A stretch of DNA of 62,078 nt from Pseudomonadota bacterium (lineage in GTDB: Bacteria; Pseudomonadota; Gammaproteobacteria; Burkholderiales; Rhodocyclaceae): assembly GCA_018262285.1 (NCBI GenBank), contig JAGTRX010000008.1, forward strand, positions 1 to 62,078, given 5' to 3'. Shown here piece by piece: positions 8,418 through 17,120 of the stretch; position 1 is the first letter of the stretch, and every line of letters starts with the position of its first letter. The translations under genes were made by a program, and so were the position numbers. The notes under the pieces were generated by a model, which did not search any database, was not told the DNA's origin, and saw nothing but the letters and a program-made list of their open reading frames with translations.

Positions 8418-9212
8418 ATGACCAAGCAGTTGACCATGATTTTTGTCGGCAGTTTCATGCTGTCCACTCTACTTTTGGCAGGGGGTTGTGCCCAGAAGAC
8501 CGATATCAGCAGTCTGTCTCAACTGGCCGAAAAATCCTTTGCGGTGCCAACCGGCACCGTCGCCGACAAGTTGGTGCTGTCAAAGTTTCCACAAGCGAAA
8601 TTTCAGTATTTCAATACGGTTCTGGATGCCGCCCTGGCCGTAAAGGCGGGAAAGGCCGATGCCGTGGCCTATGACGAACCGATTCTGAAAAACATCGCCG
8701 CGAAAAACGACGGGCTGGTCGTGCTGCCGGAGATGATTACTGTCGATAGCTATGGTTTCGCCGTGCAACCAGAAAACCGCCGGCTTAAGGATGCAATCGA
8801 TGCCGTGGTCAAGGAACTGAAGCAAAACGGCGGCTACGCCGAAATGCAGGCGCGCTGGTTCCCGAAAAAAGGCAACCCGCTCGCCATGCCAGCAATTGTG
8901 CTCAATGGTGACGCGGGTGTGCTGCGCCTGGGTACTGCATCGGTCACCGAACCTTTCTCCTTCGTTGACGGTTCGCAGCAAGTCGTTGGCCTTGATATCG
9001 AGTTGGCGAAGCGTGTCGCCCAGCAGCAAGGCAAGAAGCTGGAAGTGGTCAATATGGACTTCGGTGCCCTGATTCCGGCGCTGCTCTCTGGCAAGGTCGA
9101 CATGATCGCCGCCTGTATCACGATCACACCAGAGCGCGCTCAGAAAGTGCTCTTCTCCGAGCCCTACTACAGCGGCGGGATTGCAGCCTTGGTGAAGGAC
9201 GCCAAGCGTTGA
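8418..9212 (+). CDS. amino-acid ABC transporter substrate-binding lipoprotein, circularly permuted
   Basis: A 264-residue lipoprotein with a signal peptide and lipobox (LAGGC). It has both lobes of a family-3 solute-binding protein in swapped order. Residues about 30-150 match the usual second lobe (SLSQLAEKSFAVPTGTVADK, then ADAVAYDEPIL, then GGYAEMQARWF, the normal C-terminus). Residues about 165-262 match the usual first lobe (LRLGTASVTEPFSFVDG, VGLDIELAKRVA, MDFGALIPALLSGKVDMI, then TITPERA). The frame is intact and a permease and ATPase follow, so it is likely functional. It should bind a polar amino acid in the periplasm. ATG at 8418 is preferred over the TTG before it. Confidence 0.85.
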   Translation: MTKQLTMIFVGSFMLSTLLLAGGCAQKTDISSLSQLAEKSFAVPTGTVADKLVLSKFPQAKFQYFNTVLDAALAVKAGKADAVAYDEPILKNIAAKNDGLVVLPEMITVDSYGFAVQPENRRLKDAIDAVVKELKQNGGYAEMQARWFPKKGNPLAMPAIVLNGDAGVLRLGTASVTEPFSFVDGSQQVVGLDIELAKRVAQQQGKKLEVVNMDFGALIPALLSGKVDMIAACITITPERAQKVLFSEPYYSGGIAALVKDAKR

Positions 9213-9237
9213 TCGTGTCCGTAGGTTCTATCGGCCG

Positions 9238-10053
9238 ATGAAGAAAAAACTCTGTCAACTAGCGGCCGCCGGTCTGTTGCTCATTGCGGCAATCAGCGTT
9301 GCGCAGGAACGCGCGCCTCTGCCGCTTGCAGCAGTCGAGCCTGGTGCGCTGTTCAGTTGGTTCCGTGGCATCGCCGACAGCTTCCACAGCAACATCATTC
9401 TGGAAAACCGTTACCTGCTGATCTGGGATGGTCTCAAAACCACGGTGATTATTTCTGTGTTCTCGACCCTATTCGGCACTGTGCTAGGCGGGGCATTGTG
9501 CTTCATGCGCATGTCGCAGCGCCGGCTTGTCAACCTGCCGGCCAGCCTCTATATCGCCATCCTGCGCGGCACGCCAGTACTGGTGCTGCTAATGCTGATA
9601 TTTTATGTCGTCTTCGCCTCGATCAACATCGATCCGGTGCTTGTCGCCATCATTGCCTTCGGCATGAATTTCGGCGCCTATAGCGCCGAGATCTTCCGCA
9701 GCGGCATCCAGGGCATCGACAAGGGTCAGATGGAAGCCGGCATTGCTCTGGGCTTTCCCCGCATATCCGCCTTCATTCACATTATCTTGCCGCAGACTAT
9801 CAACCGTATCTTGCCGGTCTTCAAGGGTGAGTTCATTTCCTTGGTCAAGATGACCTCAATCGTCGGCTACATCGCCGTGCAGGATCTGACCAAGGCCAGC
9901 GACATCATCCGCAGCCGCACCTTCGACGCCTTTTTTCCGCTGGTTATGATCGCCATTCTCTACTTCCTGATCTCCTGGGTTTTGCTGCAATCCCTTGAGT
10001 ATCTCGAACGGGTAACCGATCCAAAATACGGACGCAAGACGGGACGGTCATGA
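9238..10053 (+). CDS. amino-acid ABC transporter permease (HisM/GlnP family)
   Basis: A 271-residue inner-membrane permease. After an N-terminal hydrophobic segment (residues 5-20) and a short periplasmic stretch come the TM helices of the HisMQ-type core. The coupling (EAA) loop that touches the ATPase is visible as [28 protein letters not shown] (about 165-190). The next gene overlaps by four bases (ATGA). Only one permease gene is present, so the transporter would use a homodimer. The extra N-terminal segment before the core is longer than in HisM or GlnP. Confidence 0.88.
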   Translation: MKKKLCQLAAAGLLLIAAISVAQERAPLPLAAVEPGALFSWFRGIADSFHSNIILENRYLLIWDGLKTTVIISVFSTLFGTVLGGALCFMRMSQRRLVNLPASLYIAILRGTPVLVLLMLIFYVVFASINIDPVLVAIIAFGMNFGAYSAEIFRSGIQGIDKGQMEAGIALGFPRISAFIHIILPQTINRILPVFKGEFISLVKMTSIVGYIAVQDLTKASDIIRSRTFDAFFPLVMIAILYFLISWVLLQSLEYLERVTDPKYGRKTGRS

Positions 10054-11141
10054 TCAAGGTTGACCATCTCTCCAAGAAATTTGGTGATCTGACGGTGCTC
10101 CGGGATGTTACGACCGAGATCGTCAAGGGTGAGGTGATCTCCATCATTGGCCCGTCCGGCACTGGTAAAAGCACCTTTCTGCGTTGTCTCAACCTGCTCG
10201 ATCAGCCAAGTGGCGGCAAGATCGAGATTGACGGCGTCAATATCCTCAATCCGAGTACAGACGTGCCGAAGCTGCGGCGCAAAATGGGCATGGTGTTCCA
10301 GTCCTTCAATCTCTTTGCTCACCTCTCTGTGTTGGACAACCTGACGCTGGGACCAATCAAACTGCTTGGTGCCGGCAGAGCTGAGGCCCAAAGCAAGGCG
10401 CACGAGTTGCTCAAGCTGGTTGGGCTGGCTGAAAAGGCCGACAGTTTTCCGGACGAACTCTCGGGCGGCCAGAAACAGCGCGTGGCGATTGCTCGCTGCC
10501 TGGCGATGGATCCGGAAATTATTCTCTTCGACGAACCGACCTCGGCGCTTGACCCTACCATGGTCAGCGAAGTGCTGGCCGTCATGCGGCGACTGGCAAA
10601 AGAAGGTCTGACCATGCTGATTGTCACCCACGAAATGGATTTCGCTCGCGACGTATCGAGCCGAGTCTTATACATGGACGATGGTGTTATATACGAGCAG
10701 GGCACGCCGACGCAGATTTTCGAGCAGCCGCAGCGGGAAAAAACCTGCGCCTTCATTCACCGTATCCGCAGTCTCAACCTTCGCATCAACAGCCAAGATT
10801 TCGATCTCTACGCCATCAATGCCGAAATCGAGCAGTTCTGCGAAAAGCAGATCCTGCCGAAAAAGACGCGGCAACATCTATTGCTGCTGGTTGAGGAACT
10901 ACTCGTCATCTACCGGCCGCGCTTGGCAGGGGCGCCGCTGGAGATCATCCTCGGTTATGCCGAGAAAACCGGGCGGCTTGAACTCACCCTCGATGCCCTG
11001 GGCGATGCCCCCAACCCGCTGGACAGCGCGGCGCTGCCCGACGAACTTGGACTGACCATCATCACCAATCTGGCCGAGAGTATCGATTACCGCGCCGACA
11101 GTAATGGAAACCGGCTGTCAATTCGCCTGATCAGGGATTGA
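10050..11141 (+). CDS. amino-acid ABC transporter ATPase with C-terminal HATPase-like domain
   Basis: A 363-residue protein. Residues 1-245 are a complete GlnQ/HisP-type ATPase: Walker [11 protein letters not shown]-loop, signature [16 protein letters not shown], Walker [13 protein letters not shown], and switch His in TLIVTHEM-like sequence. GlnQ ends near residue 240; here about 115 residues follow. That extension resembles an RsbW-type GHKL domain: a helix [14 protein letters not shown] at the N-box position, a strand rich [15 protein letters not shown] at the G1 position, and [16 protein letters not shown] at the G2 position. The usual catalytic Asn is absent, so the domain is probably degenerate and may sense or bind a partner. 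The domain call is inference. Confidence 0.85.
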   Translation: MIKVDHLSKKFGDLTVLRDVTTEIVKGEVISIIGPSGTGKSTFLRCLNLLDQPSGGKIEIDGVNILNPSTDVPKLRRKMGMVFQSFNLFAHLSVLDNLTLGPIKLLGAGRAEAQSKAHELLKLVGLAEKADSFPDELSGGQKQRVAIARCLAMDPEIILFDEPTSALDPTMVSEVLAVMRRLAKEGLTMLIVTHEMDFARDVSSRVLYMDDGVIYEQGTPTQIFEQPQREKTCAFIHRIRSLNLRINSQDFDLYAINAEIEQFCEKQILPKKTRQHLLLLVEELLVIYRPRLAGAPLEIILGYAEKTGRLELTLDALGDAPNPLDSAALPDELGLTIITNLAESIDYRADSNGNRLSIRLIRD

Positions 11142-11149
11142 TCAAGGCA

Positions 11150-11380
11150 GAAGCAAACCGTACCATCCAAAGAAACCGAGGCCATCATACAACACGCCAA
11201 GGTGACCGCCGCGCAGGCTGGTCGGACATACAATATCTTGAATGCGCCCACATGCATGCCAGCGGACAATCGAAGGGAGCCATGGCGCGAGCCATCGCCA
11301 AGCGGGACGAAATCGAAGAAGGCTTGGTGTGTGTCTTCTCGGTACTGGAACCCTGCTGGATGTGTAGATGGATATTTTGA
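11150..11380 (+). pseudogene. frameshifted relic of a conserved protein of unknown function
   Basis: Two adjacent frames give pieces of one protein: KVTAAQAGRTYNILNAPT in one, then MARAIAKRDEIEEGLVCVF and SVLEPCW in another, after which homology-like sequence ends. From memory, this order (an RxxxxYLN segment, then AxxIAxRDxIxxGLVCVxxxxEPC) belongs to a family of several hundred residues annotated as hypothetical in proteobacteria. Here only about 75 codons remain, with a frameshift and no start. Family recognition is from memory. Confidence 0.4.
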
Positions 11381-11407
11381 CCAAATGGGCACTGTTGGGC
11401 GAGCTGC

Positions 11408-12163
11408 CTACCTGCGCAAGCGCCGGATCAGCGTCGCGACTACGTCGGATACGCCATCAGAACGAAAACGGATCAGCATATTACTGTTCCCAATCGGCAA
11501 GCGCAGCCCGTCGCGATAGAGGTGGAGTTCCCCCAGCTTGCCATATTCGTGGGCAAAGGTCATTGATCCTCTGAATATGATGCGCTTGCTAGTTAGCACC
11601 AAATAGCCTTTGTCCTTAGGGGTCGCGTTATCGACAGGCACCAAAACGCTATCAGCAGAACCAATGCGATAGGTTTCGCCTTTGACGGCTTCGAACCCTT
11701 CTTTCGTATCGGCATCAGTGGAATCGAAGAGTTCGGCTGCTGCAACGTGGTGGGCGACTTCGTCCGGTAACAGGCGTAGCCCCTTTAACGCTGCATTTTC
11801 CGGCGGAACGACTGGCAATTGTCCTTCGGCAATTTCCGTGGCGGTTTTCATGTGCCGCACGTGTATGCGGGTTTTGTCGACCTGATCGTCGCTCAGATTG
11901 AGGAATTTCTGGATGTTGGCCAGTTCGGCCTCTTCCGTATCGGTCATCTTGCCGCCGGATTTGACTGCTTTGACTGCCGTATTGAAGGTGCTGCGGCGAA
12001 TTTCAGTTTTGTCCGTGCCGATGTGATCGATATTGGCTTGCTTGCGTAGCGCTTCAAGCCTGGCCAGTTTTTCCTCAGTCAGCTTGCCGTCACCAACTGC
12101 TTCCTTGACCTGCTCGCGATACTCGGCTTTTTTCTTGCCACTAAACCAGTCCAGCAAACCCAT
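11408..12163 (-). CDS. unknown protein with helical N-terminus and PH/GRAM-like C-terminus
   Basis: A 251-residue soluble protein starting MGLLDWFSGKKK, with a strong AGGAGA ribosome-binding site. Residues 15-110 form two helical units each with a DGKLTEEKLARLEALRK-like pattern (again at GGKMTDTEEAELANIQKF). The last third (about 165-245) is strand-rich, YLVLTSKRIIFRG followed by KLGELHLYRDGLRL, reminiscent of PH/GRAM-like lipid- or protein-binding folds. It lies 17 bases downstream of a T3SS chaperone and may be co-transcribed with the kinase effector, so a role in that operon is possible. No function is assigned. Confidence 0.6.
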   Translation of the reverse strand: MGLLDWFSGKKKAEYREQVKEAVGDGKLTEEKLARLEALRKQANIDHIGTDKTEIRRSTFNTAVKAVKSGGKMTDTEEAELANIQKFLNLSDDQVDKTRIHVRHMKTATEIAEGQLPVVPPENAALKGLRLLPDEVAHHVAAAELFDSTDADTKEGFEAVKGETYRIGSADSVLVPVDNATPKDKGYLVLTSKRIIFRGSMTFAHEYGKLGELHLYRDGLRLPIGNSNMLIRFRSDGVSDVVATLIRRLRR

Positions 12164-12180
12164 TCATTTCTCCTAATGAT

Positions 12181-12624
12181 TTAAGCGCGAATAAAATGTT
12201 CAGCAATCGGTGCGGAATTTCCGGTCGTTGGTGCGGTTTCCCCTTGGCTCAGAAATTCGTTCCAGTATTCAATCTGATCGACAAAGTCACGCAGTGCGAT
12301 TTCAAATGCAGCCAAATCCATGGCAGTACAGTTCTGGCGGCAAAGAATAACAATTTCATCGCCATTGAGGGCGACGAAAGCATCATTGGCGCTGCGCGCA
12401 AAGAGATTGGCCGAGAGAAAACGGCGCAGAACGGCGGGATCAGAATTGGCCGGCAAGGTTCCGGCCACGGCGTAGAGCAGGAAACCGGGGCCATCCTTCG
12501 GTCTGTCCTCAATGTCGACATTCCAGCGTTCGTCAAAAACCAGACGATACAGTTCCTCATCCTGGTTCAGCGGAGCCAGGCCGCTTTTTGCCCTAAAGTC
12601 TTGTAATAGTTGCTTGAGTTCCAT
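12181..12624 (-). CDS. class-I T3SS chaperone (CesT/Tir type) for the kinase effector
   Basis: A 147-residue acidic protein with the CesT-type layout: an N-terminal helix (LKQLLQDFRAKSGL), a strand block (LYRLVFDERWNVDIED, FLLYAVAGTLP), a dimer helix (PAVLRRFLSANLFA), strands (AFVALNGDEIVIL) and a C-terminal helix ending WNEFLSQGE. These proteins bind the N-terminal secretion region of an effector in the cytoplasm and pilot it to the export ATPase. It starts 42 bases after the kinase effector gene on the same strand, so that effector is the likely client. Confidence 0.75.
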   Translation of the reverse strand: MELKQLLQDFRAKSGLAPLNQDEELYRLVFDERWNVDIEDRPKDGPGFLLYAVAGTLPANSDPAVLRRFLSANLFARSANDAFVALNGDEIVILCRQNCTAMDLAAFEIALRDFVDQIEYWNEFLSQGETAPTTGNSAPIAEHFIRA

Positions 12625-12666
12625 TTGGAGTGTTCCTCGTCAAGTATTCGCGTAATTGAATTAGTC

Positions 12667-14454
12667 TTACTGCTGTTCCACAAGATTGGCCAGAACGTCC
12701 TGGGCGCCGCTCATGAGGGCGCTGCCAGGTTTCAGGACGTCGAGAACCGAGATGCGCCCGGCTTTCAGCCCCGGTTCGCCCGGTTGTGCCGAGGTTACTG
12801 CTTCGCCGTTCAGCGCTTGTGCCATTTGCTTGGCAGTGGGACGTTCGTTTGGGTCCTGTCCCCAGCATGCCTCGATGAGGTTGCGTACCGATTGCGTCTG
12901 GGGGGTCCAAATCGAGGTGTCGTTAAAATTGCCCGGCTTTTTTCCAGTTTGCAAATCCTCTGCAATTTGCCAGACTGAGCCTACGCCTTGCCACAATTTG
13001 CCGCCCATCTGCTGATACAAGCTCGACCCCAGACTGAAAATGTCTCCAGCAGGAGGCATGTGTTTCGATAAGTGTTCGGGAGAAAAGAAAGCCGGACTTC
13101 CACCAATGTCTTCGTCAAGATCGCTTCTGCCGGAGGTGCCAAAATCGATCAGACGAGCCTCCAGCGTGTTGGTGTCGATCATGGCGTTGGCAGGTTTGAT
13201 GTCGCGGTGAATCATGCCTTTTTCGTGCATCGTACCCAGAGCACGCGCGGTTCCCCCAAAGAGATGCAGTGCCACTTTGGCGCGATCGACAGGATTGCTG
13301 AGCGCATCGTTGTTCTTCTTAAAGAAGCTATCAAGATTGCTGCCTGCCACTTTTTCCATAACCACTACACCTTGGCCTTCATGGAAAAGGATGCCCTTGA
13401 CCTTGGGGATGTTGGGGTCGTCCTGGATCTGGCCTTGCGTGGTCATTTCCTGGATGAGATCCAATGTGGCGCGATCATCCGTTTCCTTCAGCACCTTGAC
13501 GACGACCGGTTTGTCCTGCCAGGAACCATCCCAGGCGACACCAAAACTTCCTTCGCCCAATATTTCGGAGAGCGAAACATCCTCCGACTTGGGCAAGGTT
13601 TCGTTCAGGGCGCTGGTCAGCATTTCCTTCATCTTGGCTTTGTCGCCGCTATTGAGGCGCAATTGCCCGACGTACTTGTCGAGATAAGCGTCACGCTGTT
13701 TCTGATCAGTAAAAACCAGACCCCCGCCCAATCCGAACTTCACATCCGGATTGTTTTTAATCAGACTTTTGAATTCCCATGCCAATTGGTGCATCTGCCG
13801 GCTGGCCTCGTCGCCCTTCAGATTGCGCCTGAAAAATCCGTCTTTGAAGGCATCCGGAATCAGGTTGCCAAGTTTGCTTTCTAGTTTTTGTTTGGCATCG
13901 CCAATCCCCGCCGAGCGGACGTTGTCGGCAAAAAGTCTCTCGGAAGGCACTACCGCCTCCGCGGTTTTGTTCAGAACCCGGAGATTTTCTCCTGCCATTT
14001 GCATCAGATCGGTCGCTAATTTGCGTTTCTCGGTGCTCAACTGGTGGAGCGGCAATTCATTGGTTCGGGTTTCTGCCTGCTCATGCGTCATGCCTTCGAG
14101 TTTGCCTTCATTGACAAACAAGGCCACGATGGATTGCCGCGCAATGGCGACCTGGTTGAGCAGCTTGTTGGCCTCTTGCGGTGTCAGATTGCGACCGGCA
14201 GACGTTTGCCGTGTTGTGGAAGCATCGGACACCATGGCATTGAGCTTGTTCTTGTCAACTCTCGGGCCTTCGCTGACTGTCCTCGGCTTGGACTGGAGTA
14301 CCTGCGGTGCTTCGTGTTGATGATCCTGCGGCAAGGTGGGAGCGATGCCCAGAGAAACCTGTCGCCCTTCCGAAACAGGCTTCTGGGTTTCCGGCGAAGA
14401 CAGGGCATTGATCTGGCTGCTGACAATTGCGTTATTGACACCTGGGAGGCACAT
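12667..14454 (-). CDS. putative T3SS effector with a Ser/Thr protein kinase domain
   Basis: A 595-residue protein. I start it at the ATG at 14454, which has an AAAGGTGA ribosome-binding site, not at the upstream ATG 37 codons earlier. Residues 1-60 are polar and Ser/Gln-rich, as in secretion signals. Residues about 60-280 are helical. Residues about 290-560 are an apparently active Hanks-type kinase: glycine loop GEGSFGVAW, catalytic Lys320 (VVVKVL), HRD at 416-418 (HRDIKPANAM), Asp437 of DFG, and APE-like SPEH. There is no transmembrane segment, unlike housekeeping PknB-type kinases. The linked CesT-type chaperone supports export by the T3SS. Confidence 0.8.
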   Translation of the reverse strand: MCLPGVNNAIVSSQINALSSPETQKPVSEGRQVSLGIAPTLPQDHQHEAPQVLQSKPRTVSEGPRVDKNKLNAMVSDASTTRQTSAGRNLTPQEANKLLNQVAIARQSIVALFVNEGKLEGMTHEQAETRTNELPLHQLSTEKRKLATDLMQMAGENLRVLNKTAEAVVPSERLFADNVRSAGIGDAKQKLESKLGNLIPDAFKDGFFRRNLKGDEASRQMHQLAWEFKSLIKNNPDVKFGLGGGLVFTDQKQRDAYLDKYVGQLRLNSGDKAKMKEMLTSALNETLPKSEDVSLSEILGEGSFGVAWDGSWQDKPVVVKVLKETDDRATLDLIQEMTTQGQIQDDPNIPKVKGILFHEGQGVVVMEKVAGSNLDSFFKKNNDALSNPVDRAKVALHLFGGTARALGTMHEKGMIHRDIKPANAMIDTNTLEARLIDFGTSGRSDLDEDIGGSPAFFSPEHLSKHMPPAGDIFSLGSSLYQQMGGKLWQGVGSVWQIAEDLQTGKKPGNFNDTSIWTPQTQSVRNLIEACWGQDPNERPTAKQMAQALNGEAVTSAQPGEPGLKAGRISVLDVLKPGSALMSGAQDVLANLVEQQ

Positions 14455-14721
14455 ATATTCACCTTTCAACTTATGGGCGCACAAAATCCAAGCGCGTTGT
14501 CCGTCGCATTTTCCGCTCAGCCATGCTGAAGTCAAGCTTGGAATGCTCAAAATTTGGCCTAACATTTAACATGTTTAATTGCACGCTGTCCTTCCAATCC
14601 AGGTTCGGTTTGATGAGGAATGGATGTCCTGCAGCCAGAATTTTTTCTAATGCGGATGGTTGATGCCAAGGTGTTTTGCGATCAAAATGCCTTATGCCAA
14701 AGATCACCAGAGGAGTTTTGC

Positions 14722-15186
14722 ATGTCATCACAGCGGGCAATTCATGAACTGATGGCGCAAGTCGGTCCGGTTCTTGATCTTGATCGAGTGACCGAGTTTG
14801 CCGAGGATCAAACATGGCATCTGGTGTTTGACGAGTCCACAAGCGTCGATGTCGAATACGATGACGATGGTAACCGCCTGATGTTGACCGGAGACGTCGG
14901 TGCAGTGCCATCGCAATCAAGAGAGAAGGCATTCGAAGCGCTGTTGCGATACAACTACCTCTGGACTGAGCATGGCGGCGTACGGGGAGCACTCGACGGA
15001 TCAGCAGGCAATGTCGTCATGATGGTCGAGATGACTGCATCCGGATTGGACATTACGCGACTTTGCAGTGTGTTGCAGAATTTCCGTGCTGTGGTTGAAG
15101 GGTGGAGGGATGTTCTCACCTCTATTGCTGATGGCAGCAATGTTTCCGAAGCGCCTTTCAATTCACCCGGGATGATTCGAGGCTAA
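14722..15186 (+). CDS. class-I T3SS chaperone (CesT/Tir type)
   Basis: A 154-residue acidic protein, starting at the ATG with AGGAG 11 bases upstream; an in-frame ATG 34 codons earlier has no ribosome-binding site. The layout is chaperone-like: helix (AIHELMAQVG), strands (TWHLVFDESTSVDVEYDDDG, LMLTGDVGAVP), dimer helix (KAFEALLRYNYLW), strand (GNVVMMVEM) and C-terminal helix (LCSVLQNFRAVVEGWRDVL). It ends 15 bases before the putative metalloprotease effector, which is its likely client. It is divergent from the kinase effector. Confidence 0.75.
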   Translation: MSSQRAIHELMAQVGPVLDLDRVTEFAEDQTWHLVFDESTSVDVEYDDDGNRLMLTGDVGAVPSQSREKAFEALLRYNYLWTEHGGVRGALDGSAGNVVMMVEMTASGLDITRLCSVLQNFRAVVEGWRDVLTSIADGSNVSEAPFNSPGMIRG

Positions 15187-15201
15187 TGAGGGAGGTTATC
15201 T

Positions 15202-16629
15202 ATGCCGAAAATTGACAATGCGAGCAACCTGAAGCTGAGTGAACTGGTTAATCGCCTCAATCTTGATGATGCGACGCACGGGGCCCAAGAGCTGCGCTCG
15301 AAAGGGACTGACCTCTATGTCAAAACCGGCAAGGCGTTTTTCAGCTCGGAAACGAGCCGTGCCAGTCATCGCCGCGACGCGGTTGCGCTGGTACGCGATG
15401 GCCTGGCCAAGGAGTACAACACCACGAAAGCCGACGCTGACAGGATATTGGTTAATGTCTTCGGTTATGCGCCGACACAGATCAGCGGCGCCGACGTCAA
15501 GCGGCTGAACGCACTGGGGACGGTTGCCGCCGGTTTGGTGAGGGGCGGAACGACGAGCGTGGATGCCTTTGAAATTGCAAGACATGCCGAAACCTTGAAA
15601 GGACGCGGCCTGGGTGATGCTGAAGCGCTTAGTGCTGCCCGTTTGGTGAACACGTTGGTGCAGAGTGGCCGTTCCGAGGCCGATGTGATCAATGGGGTCG
15701 TCACGGGGCGCAGCCTGGTCGAGGGAGGGCTGACGCCGGGCGAGGCCAAAGCCCAACTTGACAGTACGGATACGCGCCATGCTTTTTTTGAAACCCTCAA
15801 GGATGCCATGGCAGGGCTTCCCGAGTATTCGGCAAGCAATGGCACGCAGAAGGAGACTTGGCTCAATATTGCCAAAACCCTCGGGACGGCCAATTTCGTG
15901 CCGGCCAGCAAGGCGCAGACTATTCCCAACGGGTACAAGGCCTCGCTGTTGCAGGCGCTTTCCGACCGGGTGCTGGATCGTGCCGGAGCCGGTGATGTTG
16001 GTGGCACCCGTGAGGCTTACCTGTCGGTCATCCAGTTCAACAAGGCCTTCACATTGGCTGAAATCATGCCTTCCAGCGAGGGGGTCAAGCTTGATCACTT
16101 CCTTGAAACAGCCGGTAAGGACAAAACCTTGCGCGATGCCCGTGTCAATTGGGACAAGATGTCGACTGCCGAACGCACCAAGGCCATCCAGACACTGATT
16201 GATCTGCATGCCAATGAATTTGGCTATGCCGTGCCGAAAGATTTTCTCCACGTCGGGGCCATGGGGCCGGATGAGGCAGGAGGCTTGTCCAGCGATGGCA
16301 ACAAGCTGCAAATCAACTCGACGGTTGCCGATTTCAATAATTTCGCCAAAGTGTTCGACACCGTGGTGCACGAATCGACGCACAAATACCAGCATAAGCT
16401 GGTTGAAGATCTGAATAGCGGTGTGATCGGTCAGGGGCACGCGCTTTACGATCAGGCGAGAATCATGAAGGCCAACAATAGTGCGGGCGTTTTCGAGAAC
16501 CTGCTGGTTAACCGCTTGGGTGTATCGGCCGATGTGGCCGAGGCTGGCTATCGTCATCAGCCGTGCGAAGAGCATGCCTATTATGTGGGCAATACGGCGC
16601 AATCGAAGATCGCCCAGATCTTCGTCTGA
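15202..16629 (+). CDS. putative T3SS effector with an HESTH zinc-metalloprotease motif
   Basis: A 475-residue soluble protein with a polar N-terminus. Most of it is helical and unrecognised. The C-terminal quarter contains VVHESTHKYQH, so His390-Glu391-x-x-His394 is an HExxH site. About 62 residues later comes PCEEHAYYVG, with Glu456/Glu457 as possible third zinc ligands, a gluzincin-like pattern. It directly follows a chaperone gene (15-base gap, strong GGGAGG ribosome-binding site), which marks it as a secreted substrate. The protease activity is inference from the motif. No membrane segment is seen. Confidence 0.7.
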   Translation: MPKIDNASNLKLSELVNRLNLDDATHGAQELRSKGTDLYVKTGKAFFSSETSRASHRRDAVALVRDGLAKEYNTTKADADRILVNVFGYAPTQISGADVKRLNALGTVAAGLVRGGTTSVDAFEIARHAETLKGRGLGDAEALSAARLVNTLVQSGRSEADVINGVVTGRSLVEGGLTPGEAKAQLDSTDTRHAFFETLKDAMAGLPEYSASNGTQKETWLNIAKTLGTANFVPASKAQTIPNGYKASLLQALSDRVLDRAGAGDVGGTREAYLSVIQFNKAFTLAEIMPSSEGVKLDHFLETAGKDKTLRDARVNWDKMSTAERTKAIQTLIDLHANEFGYAVPKDFLHVGAMGPDEAGGLSSDGNKLQINSTVADFNNFAKVFDTVVHESTHKYQHKLVEDLNSGVIGQGHALYDQARIMKANNSAGVFENLLVNRLGVSADVAEAGYRHQPCEEHAYYVGNTAQSKIAQIFV

Positions 16630-16653
16630 CCGACACAAACTGGAGGATAAGAA

Positions 16654-16995
16654 ATGCCGCAATTCAGAGTGTTCGAGAATGCCGATATTTCCGGAATATC
16701 GGCAATTGGCGAGATCACTATCGCAGCGGATGGCGCTATTGCGCAGAATCTTGATTCAAACTCGCCGCTTGCCGAAAAGCTTGGATGCGCACTGGCTGAA
16801 GTCAAAGCTGCCAAGTCGCTGCTAGTCCGTAGCGAGGAAGAAAAGGGTTCCGGTGCCGACAGGCGATTGGTGATGACGATTCGCGAGGCTGCGCCCGGGG
16901 ATCACGCCTACCCCTCTGCTTTCATCAGCGTGTTGGCGAGTGTCCATGGTTTTCGCTGTATGCCTGTTGAAAGTTCAACGGCCGAGGAATGGTAG
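16654..16995 (+). CDS. small hypothetical protein downstream of the metalloprotease candidate
   Basis: A 113-residue acidic protein with a strong GGAGG ribosome-binding site, 24 bases after the preceding effector. Its predicted pattern is beta-rich at the N-terminus (FRVFENADISGISAIGEITI) with a central helix (LAEKLGCALAEVKAAKSLLV). It could be a second chaperone or an immunity-like partner of the putative protease. I do not recognise it. It ends before a hairpin and a HrpL-type promoter box, so it closes this operon. Confidence 0.55.
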   Translation: MPQFRVFENADISGISAIGEITIAADGAIAQNLDSNSPLAEKLGCALAEVKAAKSLLVRSEEEKGSGADRRLVMTIREAAPGDHAYPSAFISVLASVHGFRCMPVESSTAEEW

Positions 16996-17021
16996 GGGTC
17001 AAGGGCAGTTTTTCCGGTTTT

Positions 17022-17035
17022 ATCCCCTTCGGGAT
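17022..17035 (+). terminator. short hairpin followed by T-rich sequence
   Basis: ATCCC and GGGAT form a five-base-pair stem with a CTTC loop, then TTTTCT follows. It lies between the end of the 113-residue gene and the next promoter box. The stem is short, so this is a weak terminator candidate. Confidence 0.35.
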
Positions 17036-17062
17036 TTTCTCCTGACTCTACCGCAAGACTTT

Positions 17063-17087
17063 GGAACCTTTTCTTTGTTCAGGTTAC
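17063..17087 (+). promoter_or_regulatory. HrpL-type promoter box 1 (GGAACC-N14-GTTACTCA)
   Basis: GGAACC at 17063-17068 and GTTAC at 17083-17087 are separated by exactly 14 bases and followed by TCA. It lies 33 bases before the start of the lipid-kinase-like effector and heads the operon running to 22301. It matches five other boxes in this window. Confidence 0.75.
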
Positions 17088-17120
17088 TCATCGATCCTAA
17101 TTTCAAGCAAAGAGGGCACC

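Noticed and set aside
14455..14721. Search for an HrpL-type box between the divergent kinase effector and first chaperone
   Set aside because: Only GGAATG-like fragments without a GTTAC partner at the right distance are present, so no box is called there.
15196..16662. Minus-strand open frame of 488 codons over the metalloprotease candidate
   Set aside because: It is antisense to a gene with a good ribosome-binding site and a chaperone partner; its translation has no domain, signal or natural pattern.
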